DNA of 64,000 nucleotides from Flavisolibacter longurius (GTDB lineage Bacteria > Bacteroidota > Bacteroidia > Chitinophagales > Chitinophagaceae). Below the pieces are notes generated by a model. The model searched no databases and was not told the origin of the DNA. It saw only the letters and a list, made by a program, of their open reading frames with translations. Positions 17,296-24,195 of this stretch are shown here, piece after piece (the stretch's first letter is position 1; each line of letters begins with the position of its first letter). The stretch lies in NCBI GenBank assembly GCA_013327885.1, contig JABUMY010000008.1, forward strand, positions 124,001 to 188,000. Reading direction: 5' to 3'. Position numbers and translations under genes: made by a program.

Positions 17296-17420
17296 TTTCT
17301 AATTGATTAGGTGTTTGTTTGATGAAGCTTGTGCAAGCCTTTTTTTGTGATTTCGCTTTCGTAAAATAGCCAATTCTTTTGCAAGTCAAAGGAGATGAAA
17401 AACAACTTAGTTTCTTACTC

Positions 17421-17876
17421 CTATTTATTTTCACCGATTTCCTCCGCCAGCCCAATAAGCAATCCTTCCACGCCACGGATATAGCAAAGCCGGTAGGCAT
17501 TTTCGTACTGAACAACCTCTCCCACAAGTTCTGCCCCGTGTTTGCTGAGCCGGGATACCATCTCGTCAACATCATCAACGGTAAACATCACACGTAAATA
17601 GCCCAGTGAATTCACCGGAGCCCTGCGGTGATCGGCAACCACGGGTGGCGAAAGAAATCGCGACAGCTCCAGCCGGCTGTGACCATCCGGCGTTACCATC
17701 ATGGCAATCTCCACCTGCTGCGACGCCAGCCCGGTAACCCGGCCAGCCCACTCGCCTTCGATAGTGGCCCGGCCCTGGAGCGTCAGGCCAAGTTCCGTGA
17801 AAAACAGGATGGCCTTGTCAAGGGATTCAACAACAATACCGATGTTGTCTAACCTGCGTAGTTTGTTTTCTGCCAT
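17421..17876 (-). CDS. VOC superfamily (glyoxalase/bleomycin resistance-like) protein
   Basis: A 151-residue vicinal-oxygen-chelate protein; members bind a metal and act as glyoxalases, dioxygenases or antibiotic-binding proteins. The paired beta-alpha-beta-beta-beta modules are visible: RRLDNIGIVVESLDKAILFF with the first, and YLRVMFTVDDVDEMVSRLSK with the second, ending in CYIRGVEGLLIGLAEEIG with a metal-ligand glutamate. No specific substrate can be named. It is probably co-oriented with the RibD-like gene; both are typical detoxification-type accessory enzymes. Confidence 0.85.
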   Translation of the reverse strand: MAENKLRRLDNIGIVVESLDKAILFFTELGLTLQGRATIEGEWAGRVTGLASQQVEIAMMVTPDGHSRLELSRFLSPPVVADHRRAPVNSLGYLRVMFTVDDVDEMVSRLSKHGAELVGEVVQYENAYRLCYIRGVEGLLIGLAEEIGENK

Positions 17877-18227
17877 TGTATGTATGCTTTAAAAATAAGG
17901 CTGCAATTATGCATTACAATTCTAACCCGGTGTTTTACTGAACAGGCTTCGTTCGGGAACGATACTGCCAGTTATCCAGTAGCGTTCAAGACCAGGTTTT
18001 TCATTCACGGCTTTGAAGCCTGTTTGCGCTGTTGTTCTTTCGCAGCATTCAATATAAGTTAGTATTCAATAGGCATGAAAATAGAAAAGCTCTTTGCAAG
18101 GGTAACGCATCTTTCGACGCACAACTACAAGTTACAAATACAGACAAACGTAAAAGATAAACGACTTCTATTTCTCTCTTACAAAAATCACTGAACACAG
18201 TTGTTTGCAGTTTTCCGTATTTAGCCG
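17877..18227. other. Intergenic region, nothing recognised
   Basis: A 351-bp A+T-rich gap between two leftward genes. I see no RNA gene, repeat or convincing reading frame; it should contain the VOC gene promoter. Confidence 0.35.
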
Positions 18228-18710
18228 CTACGGTTTGTCCCGCCCGATAAACCTGTTTTTACCGGTTAAAAAACCAATGGCTCTTTGCACGTTTTTGACG
18301 ATGCTATCGTCTGTTTTTAACAGGGAAATGTACCGAACGATCTCTTTTTGCCGGGAGGGCGGCAAGCTGTTGAATACGGTAGTTGCAGCATCGCTTTCAC
18401 GAAGTGCCTGCTGCAGCTTTGGGTGCGGTTCGAGGGTACGTTCGTTGGTATCAAAATCAATTTCAACCGCGATCGTTTCGCCAATGCGCTGGGGCGAATT
18501 TTTGAGCATTGTCGTGTTGATATATAGGCGCCAGTCGCCGCGGTATTTTACCAGTGTTTGTCTGAATGCTTTGCCGTTTACGGTTCCGCAAACAGGAATA
18601 AAGCCCTTGTCTTTACCCGCTTTGCGAAAGATCTCTGTCCGGATGGTTTCCGGAACAAAAACAAAAGGGTTGATACCGATGATCTCCAACCTTGCTGTAA
18701 ATTTTTGCAT
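18228..18710 (-). CDS. DUF1905 / YdeI-OmpD-associated family protein
   Basis: A 160-residue cytoplasmic protein with an N-terminal DUF1905 beta-barrel (KFTARLEIIGINPFVFVPET to RGDWRLYINTTMLKN) and a C-terminal YdeI-like helical part (LPPSRQKEIVRYISLLKTDD). YdeI-type proteins have been linked to tolerance of cationic antimicrobial peptides and interaction with porins in enterobacteria. Whether that applies here is unknown. A small two-helix membrane protein is encoded 58 bp upstream on the same strand. Confidence 0.83.
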   Translation of the reverse strand: MQKFTARLEIIGINPFVFVPETIRTEIFRKAGKDKGFIPVCGTVNGKAFRQTLVKYRGDWRLYINTTMLKNSPQRIGETIAVEIDFDTNERTLEPHPKLQQALRESDAATTVFNSLPPSRQKEIVRYISLLKTDDSIVKNVQRAIGFLTGKNRFIGRDKP

Positions 18711-18768
18711 GTTGACTACACCTCCCTGCTTGCTGATTAACGATGAAATGAACTGTAATAACTTTCCG

Positions 18769-18945
18769 TCATCTTTCGTTGCTCTCCCCTAACTTATCTG
18801 TGCCAAAAAAATTTCCCAGCACAATGTAAAAGAGAAAGATAAAAAAAGCAGCTTTTCCTGAATGTGGAATGTTGAAAAGTGCGCCGCCAACCAGGACAAA
18901 AACAGGAAGCAGTAATAAGAGAAGGACTTTGTATCGTCTTCGCAT
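18769..18945 (-). CDS. Small two-helix membrane protein (58 aa)
   Basis: The ATG at 18943-18945 opens a frame to a TGA at 18769-18771. The product begins MRRRYKVLLLLLLPVFVLVG and has a second hydrophobic segment (AAFFIFLFYIVLGNFF) before a charged tail. The positive-inside start and two helices are typical of real small membrane proteins. It is followed after 58 bp by the DUF1905/YdeI-like gene, so the two may form an operon. I recognise no family. Confidence 0.5.
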   Translation of the reverse strand: MRRRYKVLLLLLLPVFVLVGGALFNIPHSGKAAFFIFLFYIVLGNFFGTDKLGESNER

Positions 18946-19168
18946 AAAGAACAGTTGGTTTTAGTTAGACACTTGCAGCGTATGTAAAAAGTTGGTTGCA
19001 CGGAGATGAATCCTTTATACTTACCAACGCAAACACGACCGTTAGCCTAAATTTCTATCGAATGCCATACAACTTTAAGTTAGTTTGTTTTTTGATTGAT
19101 AGATAGTGCACACCGTAACACAAGACGAGCAGTGATAAAAACAACGGTGTGAAATCAGGAGAATTTTG

Positions 19169-19242
19169 CGGACCGGACGGGACTCGAACCCGCGACCTCC
19201 GCCGTGACAGGGCGGCATTCTAACCAACTGAACTACCGATCC
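19169..19242 (-). tRNA. tRNA-Asp (anticodon GUC)
   Basis: A 74-nt cloverleaf on the minus strand. The acceptor stem GGATCGG pairs with CCGGTCC (one G-U), discriminator G; D arm TAGTTCAGTTGGTTAGA; the anticodon loop CTGTCAC gives GTC; the T arm has GGTTCGAGTCC. CCA is not encoded. The GUC anticodon is the substrate for queuosine and then glutamyl-queuosine modification, and the gene for that enzyme, gluQ, starts 107 bp away on the other strand. Confidence 0.97.
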
Positions 19243-19348
19243 GTAATTGTTGGGCCGGCAAATATAGAGCCTGCACTGTATTCAAAGCGCAGGCGTTTTA
19301 AAAAAAATCGGCCCCGAAATTTGCACAAAAAACAGGAAGTTTAGACCC

Positions 19349-20233
19349 ATGAATTCTTTGCCCCGCTTCCGCAAAACCCGGATCGCTCCCACACCCAGCG
19401 GTTACCTGCACAGGGGCAATGCACTTTCTTTCCTGCTCACGGCCGCACTGGCCCGACAAACCGGCGCCCGCTTGCTTTTACGCATCGATGATCTTGACGA
19501 GCCACGGGTGCGGCCTGAATACGTACAACACATTTTTGACACCCTGCAACAACTGCAAATAAGCTGTGATGAAGGCCCTCGCTCTGCTGAGGAACAAGCC
19601 GCTCGTTTTGCACAAGTGCACCGCATGCCGCTTTACCGCAGTGCCCTGGAGCGGTTGAAAAAAGACGGCCACTTGTTTGCCTGCAACTGTTCGCGGGCTG
19701 CCATCCTTGATCAAGATCCGTCCGGGGTATACCACGGCAACTGTTTGCACAAAAACCTGCCGCTCGATGCCAAAGGCGTCTGCTGGCGGGTGCATACTAC
19801 TACGCATACGGTTAGTGTAAAAACAATGAATGGTCCCGTGATAGTTGCCCCACTGCCACCTGCTGTGCAGTATTTCGTGGTGCGCAAACGCGACGGCATG
19901 CCTGCCTATCAATTGGCCTCCCTGGTGGATGACCTCCACTTTGGTATTGACCTGGTGGTTCGCGGCGCCGACCTCTGGCCGTCTACCCTCGCCCAACTTT
20001 ACCTGGCCTCCCTGCTCGGTAAAAAAAGCTTTAGCGAAACAACCTTTTATCACCACCCGCTCCTGCAGGATGGCCACGGTTACAAACTGTCCAAGTCGGC
20101 CGGCGCCGAAGCCCTAAAGCCGGAACTCGATAGGGAAAGTCTTTTGTCTCTCCTAATAACCCTGCTGGAAGGCCAGCCACTCAATGGATTTGCTTTGAGC
20201 GAAATCAGTAGCCTGCAACAACAAGCGAAGTAA
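19349..20233 (+). CDS. gluQ: Glutamyl-queuosine tRNA(Asp) synthetase
   Basis: GluQ-RS, a shortened paralogue of glutamyl-tRNA synthetase that attaches glutamate to the queuosine base at position 34 of tRNA-Asp. The 294 residues contain only the catalytic Rossmann core: RIAPTPSGYLHRGN (HIGH-equivalent), LRIDDLDEPR (glutamate binding), a zinc site CNC plus YHGNC (CxC...YxxxC), and LSKSAGA (KMSKS-equivalent). There is no anticodon-binding domain, which separates it from GltX. The start ATG is at 19349. Its position next to tRNA-Asp, divergently oriented, matches its substrate. Confidence 0.93.
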   Translation: MNSLPRFRKTRIAPTPSGYLHRGNALSFLLTAALARQTGARLLLRIDDLDEPRVRPEYVQHIFDTLQQLQISCDEGPRSAEEQAARFAQVHRMPLYRSALERLKKDGHLFACNCSRAAILDQDPSGVYHGNCLHKNLPLDAKGVCWRVHTTTHTVSVKTMNGPVIVAPLPPAVQYFVVRKRDGMPAYQLASLVDDLHFGIDLVVRGADLWPSTLAQLYLASLLGKKSFSETTFYHHPLLQDGHGYKLSKSAGAEALKPELDRESLLSLLITLLEGQPLNGFALSEISSLQQQAK

Positions 20234-20446
20234 TAACGACGCCAATTCAACTTTTCGTTACTGCAGGTACCCGTCTCTGCCCGGTCCACAGCATGCACTC
20301 TATCCCGTAAAGAAACCGTTCATAACCCTGTTAATACAATCAATACAAGTGAGGGAAACCCGGTTCCTGGTCTTCTTATTTTCGTTGCCACACCTATCCT
20401 AACGGCAACAAACACCGTAAGTGATCACCACAAAACCAAACTGAAT

Positions 20447-21280
20447 ATGAACAGGCAAATTCTTATAGCCGGGGCTCTACTGTTTCTTAGCCTTGCCGCC
20501 TGCCGCAAAGAGTCGGACAACCCGGCACCTCCTCCTAAAGACGATCCGCAGCAAGACCTGCCACAGTACCTGCTCCGGTCCATTGAATGGGACAATGGCA
20601 TGAAGGCACTGCCCAATTATAACAGCGACAGCACGGTGTCGTACACTGCGTTTTCACTGGGCACTGCCGGTGGAGAGATAGTATATGAATGGAGCGGCAA
20701 AAAACTGGAAGCTATGTACGATAGCCGGTCGCTGTACACCAACCGCTTTGTGTACGACGACAAAGGTCGGCTAACAGCTATTAATAACACCCGCCGGCAG
20801 GGTGAGCCCACGGTTTCGTATACACTGGAATACAGCTACGACTATGACAACCGGCTAAAGTCGCTAAAGTATTACCGTGTGAACGTGGCCGGCAAACAAC
20901 TGCAGGAAACCAACACCTACCAGTATAACGCGGAGGGTTACCCGTCAACCGTCATCACTCAATCGGGCGGCAGCATTATCACCCGCCGCATTGAAGTCTA
21001 CTCCGGCCGCCTTCGGTTTGACTATTCGCATTTTATCAGTGCTTCCCTCAGTGAGCATTATTCGTTGTACAATTACCCGCTTCTTCACCAGTTGGACCGC
21101 TTGCCGGCAAAGGTCACCAAGCTGCTAAAGACAGGTGCTGCCGCGGAAAAGGTGGAGCAGGTGACCGAAACAAACTACACCATCACCAACCATCGATTGG
21201 ATAAAACCGTCACCCGGCTTACCTACCCTGAACATCCTGACCTGAATCAGGAGTTGGAAGCAGTTTACATGTATTATTGA
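20447..21280 (+). CDS. Hypothetical lipoprotein with YD/RHS-like repeats
   Basis: A 277-residue lipoprotein: leader MNRQILIAGALLFLSLAAC with lipobox LAAC, then a Pro/Asp-rich linker (PAPPPKDDPQQD). The rest has repeated beta-strand patterns with Tyr-Asp turns (FVYDDKGRLTAINNTRRQGE, YSYDYDNRLKSLKYYR, YQYNAEGYPST), similar to the short YD-repeat lipoproteins common in Bacteroidota. It probably forms a beta-solenoid on the cell surface; the function is unknown. A TATTTTCG string upstream (near 20378) could be its promoter. Confidence 0.7.
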   Translation: MNRQILIAGALLFLSLAACRKESDNPAPPPKDDPQQDLPQYLLRSIEWDNGMKALPNYNSDSTVSYTAFSLGTAGGEIVYEWSGKKLEAMYDSRSLYTNRFVYDDKGRLTAINNTRRQGEPTVSYTLEYSYDYDNRLKSLKYYRVNVAGKQLQETNTYQYNAEGYPSTVITQSGGSIITRRIEVYSGRLRFDYSHFISASLSEHYSLYNYPLLHQLDRLPAKVTKLLKTGAAAEKVEQVTETNYTITNHRLDKTVTRLTYPEHPDLNQELEAVYMYY

Positions 21281-21999
21281 TTTGACGTGTGAAGGTTAGT
21301 TGGGCTACGAAGTTTGTACCCCACCTTAGTAGTTTATTGCCGGGGCAATATTCGCTTCATCAACAAGCGCATCCAACAAGCATAGTGTACATATCATGAT
21401 GGGTGTTGCAGAAAGACCTGATTTTAGAGATGTTCTGGTTGGCGGATATTAAAAATTATCCTGTAAATTATATCCAGAGATTATTAGCCGGTCGTCAATT
21501 CAATCACTTGTAAGTTGTTCTTTGTTTGGTTCATGAGGCAGTGATAAACAAAACGATTCTCTTTAATACAGAAATAGCACTAAATCAAAAGGGTTATCTA
21601 TTAGATCACCATTTCTTGATTGTTTTAAATGCTTGCCCATCCGGATTCACAGAGCCTGCATTTGTTCTTCCTTTTTTTACATGCACAAACGTATGACTCG
21701 TATACAGTCTTCCGTTTTTACTGTTGTATTTGTACGGTATGCGCAGTTCCAAAAAACAGCAGAAAGCTTCAATCCCAGTAGATAAAAACAATTCCCTGTT
21801 ATTCCCAATCTTGCCCAAACCTTCCCTCCTGCGCCTTTTACTGCTTTCTCACCCTCTGCGCTCCTACATCGTGCCCAAAGAGGAAACGGGCTTATCCCGC
21901 CGTAGTAATCTTGTACTGGCAATCAGCAAAAAAGAAAAATAAGGAACGATGAAAAGAGATAAAAACAGCAAGCAGGAGCACTGCAAGAAAAGGAGGGCT
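21281..21999. other. A+T-rich intergenic region with decayed coding traces
   Basis: A 719-bp gap. A leftward open stretch (about 21606-21740, ...YTSHTFVHVKKGRTNAG...) has protein-like composition but no sensible start and no recognised domain; it may be the tail of a dead gene. The rest is unremarkable, with atypical base composition compared with the flanks. Confidence 0.35.
21990..21996 (+). promoter_or_regulatory. Strong Shine-Dalgarno sequence
   Basis: AAGGAGG stands 3 nt before the ATG at 22000. It decides the start of the small membrane protein. Such a strong SD is rare in Bacteroidota, where most genes in this window have none. Confidence 0.6.
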
Positions 22000-22215
22000 A
22001 TGACAACATTTTTTACCCGCCAGCAGTGGCAAAAAGCGGTAACACCCGGCAGACTGAAAAAGCTGGGAATGATTTTGACGGCTATCAGCGGGGCCCTGCT
22101 CACCTCCACCCTCACACTTCCCAAGCTTCTGCTGCTCCTGGCTACGGTGGCCGGTATGGCAGGTAGTGTGCTGACGATACTTTCGCAATCAAGCAACGGT
22201 GAAAAGAAAGGCTGA
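22000..22215 (+). CDS. Small membrane protein (71 aa)
   Basis: The ATG at 22000 is chosen because of the adjacent AAGGAGG; an in-frame ATG at 21949 would add 17 charged residues. After a basic N-terminus (TRQQWQKAVTPGRLKKLG) come two hydrophobic stretches (MILTAISGALLTSTL and LPKLLLLLATVAGMAGSVL) and a short polar tail. The layout recalls phage holins or small envelope proteins, but I recognise no family. The strong SD and the HTH gene 180 bp downstream suggest a small foreign module. Confidence 0.55.
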   Translation: MTTFFTRQQWQKAVTPGRLKKLGMILTAISGALLTSTLTLPKLLLLLATVAGMAGSVLTILSQSSNGEKKG

Positions 22216-22247
22216 GGATTAGAATAAGGTTAAGGATTGAAACTAAG
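22215..22247. repeat. Short-period repeat after the small membrane protein
   Basis: GAGGATTAGAATAAGGTTAAGGATTG begins at the stop codon of the preceding gene and belongs to the same degenerate family as the tail of the symporter gene at 6217. Confidence 0.55.
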
Positions 22248-22394
22248 GATTTATATTATTTGTAATCGACTGGAAAGCATAACTGCAACGGGTGTGGATA
22301 AAAAGTGAGAGCGAAAGGCATACTTTGCTAAAATATTTAGTATTTTGAGGCAAGTTTTTGAGGGTTATTTATTGTAAAACACGAGAGGTATGTT

Positions 22395-22595
22395 ATGAGC
22401 ACTACGAATGAGAAGGGAGTAAAAGCCTACACCATCACCGAACTTTCCCGGCTGTACGGCATCAGTTTAAAGACGCTGCGCACCTGGCTAGCACCGCATT
22501 ATGACCGGATTGGTCCGCGGCGGGGCCGGTACTATACTGTACTACAGGTGCGCCGGATTTTTGAATGCCTGGGACAGCCCGACAGCCTTGAATAA
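22395..22595 (+). CDS. Small helix-turn-helix protein (66 aa)
   Basis: Compact DNA-binding protein with a MerR/excisionase-like winged-helix start: YTITELSRLYGISLKTLRTW, then a basic wing (PRRGRYYTVLQVRRIFECLG). No effector domain follows. Stand-alone proteins of this kind in Bacteroidota are often excisionase-like or belong to small mobile or prophage-derived modules. It is preceded by an A+T-rich leader; no integrase or attachment site was seen nearby. Confidence 0.65.
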   Translation: MSTTNEKGVKAYTITELSRLYGISLKTLRTWLAPHYDRIGPRRGRYYTVLQVRRIFECLGQPDSLE

Positions 22596-22682
22596 GCGCT
22601 TCACCGCTTTCCTGCGAAACCACCATCAGTAAGTGAAAGAGCCGCCCGGAAGGGTGGCTTTTATTTTAAAGGTTTTGTCGTT

Positions 22683-22720
22683 GATCGTTCGAGGTTCGAT
22701 GTTGGAGGTTTGACGTTTGG
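22683..22720. repeat. Short-period repeat (GTTCGAGGTTCGATG type)
   Basis: GTTCGAGGTTCGATGTTGGA with a degenerate continuation, a run of GGTT/CGA units about 90 bp after the HTH gene. It is followed at 22745-22778 by ATTGC/AATTGGC strings of another repeat type also seen at 37443 and 47177. Confidence 0.55.
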
Positions 22721-22774
22721 TGTAAAAATTCATTGCGCTTTGGTCATTGCTTAATTGGCAAGTTGCCATGTTCA

Positions 22775-23153
22775 ATAATCAATTCGCAATGTTCAATTTT
22801 CAAATAGAAACAGCCAAGCTATTTCTCTTCACCCGCTGGTTCAGCGCCTTATTGCGCATTAGCTAACACTTCTATTTGCAGTAAGAAAGGGATAGCGCAA
22901 TACAGCGCTGGCAGTTCCATAAACTATAAGCCGACTATGGTATTAGCATCAACCAACATGTAGTGAAGAATGTAGCGAAAGAGAAAGACTACTCACAACG
23001 TGAAAAGTGCAACCAATAAAGAGTAGCCGTTGTGCGCTGGCCCGGAAAAAGCAGCGGAGCGTTTGCTTTTTCCTTGAACTTTTGGCTCCACCTTTTGTTT
23101 CCAAGACAAAAGGTGGAAAACGGCCTATAGAAAAGCAAGACCAAACCTAAAAT
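22775..23153 (+). repeat. Structured intergenic repeat, copy A
   Basis: About 380 bp shared with 30020-30398 in the same orientation. Conserved blocks: CCGCTGGTTCAGCG, TTATTGCGCAT, GATAGCGCAATACAGCGC, GTAGTGAAGAATGTAGCGAA, GTGCGCTGGCCCGG and the downstream hairpins. Three pairings are visible: TATTGCGC with GCGCAATA; GGAAAAAGCA with TGCTTTTTCC (23044-23072); and CCACCTTTTGT with ACAAAAGGTGG (23088-23116). The leftward 89-residue frame across it is likely not a gene. It lies immediately left of nth. Confidence 0.8.
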
Positions 23154-23286
23154 AGCCTGCAGCATATTCCCTTTCCCCGCCTTCGTCAGAATAAAACGCA
23201 CTATAATCCACAAACAAAGCGTTTCCAAACTCTTACGCCGAACGCAGGGAAACGGCAAGCAACCTGCAAGCGCACATCCTTACAAC

Positions 23287-23340
23287 ATAAACTCCAACCC
23301 TTATACTTCAAACCACAAACTAGAAACTACAAACCTCAAA
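23287..23340. repeat. Short-period repeat (AAACTACAAACC type)
   Basis: Degenerate run of CAAACTAGAAACTACAAACC and similar units, upstream of nth. The same type occurs at 24158-24195, touching the stop codon of the CHAT gene. Confidence 0.6.
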
Positions 23341-23386
23341 CCCTGCTCCCGGCACACCATTTGACCCTCTACCCAAAACCCCAACC

Positions 23387-24100
23387 ATGAAAAATGCCCC
23401 TGTCACGGAGGACAAAACCGCACTTCTCCTGGAGGTTCACCACCGCCTGTCCGAAGTCTACGGCCGCAACATCCGTTACTTCCACGACCTCGATCCACTG
23501 AGTGAACTCGTGTCGGCCTTGCTCTCCCACCGTACCCGCAACAGCGCTTCGGGACAGGCTTTTAAAAACCTGCGCCTCCTGTTTGGCACTTGGGAGGAGG
23601 TTCGCGATGCCCCTACTGCTCTTGTGGAAGAAGCCATTGCACCCTGCACCTGGCCGGAGCAAAAGGCACCGCGTATTCAGCAGGTGCTGCAAGAAATCAC
23701 CAGCCGCCGGGGAGACCTTTCCCTCGACTTTATCGGTGAGATGGATGTTGCCGAAGCCCGCCAATGGTTGGAAGCCCTCCCCGGTGTTGGTCCCAAAACC
23801 AGTGCAGCTGTTATTTCCTTTAGCTATTTACGTGGTAAGGCACTGCCGGTCGATTCGCACCACTACCGCGTGGTGGTCAGGCTTGGTATAATTAGTAACA
23901 AAATCAGCGAAGGAAAATCGCACCGCATTCTTGAAGATATGCTGCCGCCGGACTTCACGGCGCAGCAAGTGTACGATCACCACCAGGTGATCATGAAGCA
24001 CGGCCAGCAGGTTTGTTTTCACAGCAAGCCCGATTGCGAACGCTGCATGCTGTTAGACCTTTGTCCAACGGGGCAGGTCAATGTGGAAACAAGATCGTGA
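23387..24100 (+). CDS. nth: Endonuclease III-type DNA glycosylase
   Basis: Base-excision repair glycosylase/AP lyase of the HhH-GPD family, removing oxidised pyrimidines. 237 residues. The helix-hairpin-helix with catalytic lysine is LPGVGPKTSAAV, and the catalytic aspartate is in LPVDSHHYRV. A [4Fe-4S] cluster loop closes the protein: C-x6-C-x2-C-x5-C (CFHSKPDCERCMLLDLC). The usual LSAQT block reads LLSHRTRN, so this is a divergent Nth, and its substrate range may differ. The stop TGA at 24098-24100 is the first codon of a short-period repeat shared with the GH16 gene. Confidence 0.9.
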   Translation: MKNAPVTEDKTALLLEVHHRLSEVYGRNIRYFHDLDPLSELVSALLSHRTRNSASGQAFKNLRLLFGTWEEVRDAPTALVEEAIAPCTWPEQKAPRIQQVLQEITSRRGDLSLDFIGEMDVAEARQWLEALPGVGPKTSAAVISFSYLRGKALPVDSHHYRVVVRLGIISNKISEGKSHRILEDMLPPDFTAQQVYDHHQVIMKHGQQVCFHSKPDCERCMLLDLCPTGQVNVETRS

Positions 24101-24122
24101 GTGGTGAGTGGTCAGTAGTGAA
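24097..24122 (+). repeat. Stop-codon-linked short repeat behind nth
   Basis: GTGAGTGGTGAGTGGTCAGT continuing AGTGAA. The nth TGA is bases 2-4 of this run. From TGA on, 24 of 26 bases equal the sequence that follows the TGA of the GH16 gene (42811-42839, minus strand). Confidence 0.85.
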
Positions 24123-24157
24123 TTTAAGCCGCCTTGACATTGGCAGATGCTCTAATC

Positions 24158-24195
24158 AAACTACAAACCATAAACCACTAACTACAAACTCCTAA
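24158..24195. repeat. Short-period repeat at the 3' end of the CHAT gene
   Basis: CAAACTACAAACCATAAACC and related units run from the gap behind nth into the stop codon (24192-24194, TAG on the minus strand) of the CHAT gene. The same type of sequence lies at 23287. Confidence 0.6.

Noticed and set aside
21606-21818. Leftward frame with protein-like end in an A+T-rich gap
   Set aside because: No acceptable start and no recognised domain; noted only as possible gene remains in the gap entry.
22989-23258. Leftward 89-codon frame in repeat copy A (and its partner at 30174-30443) sharing an identical FKEKANAPLLFPGQRT segment
   Set aside because: The shared residues come from DNA that is identical in both copies, and conserved hairpins explain the conservation better; starts differ and the rest of the frames are unrelated. 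Not called as genes.
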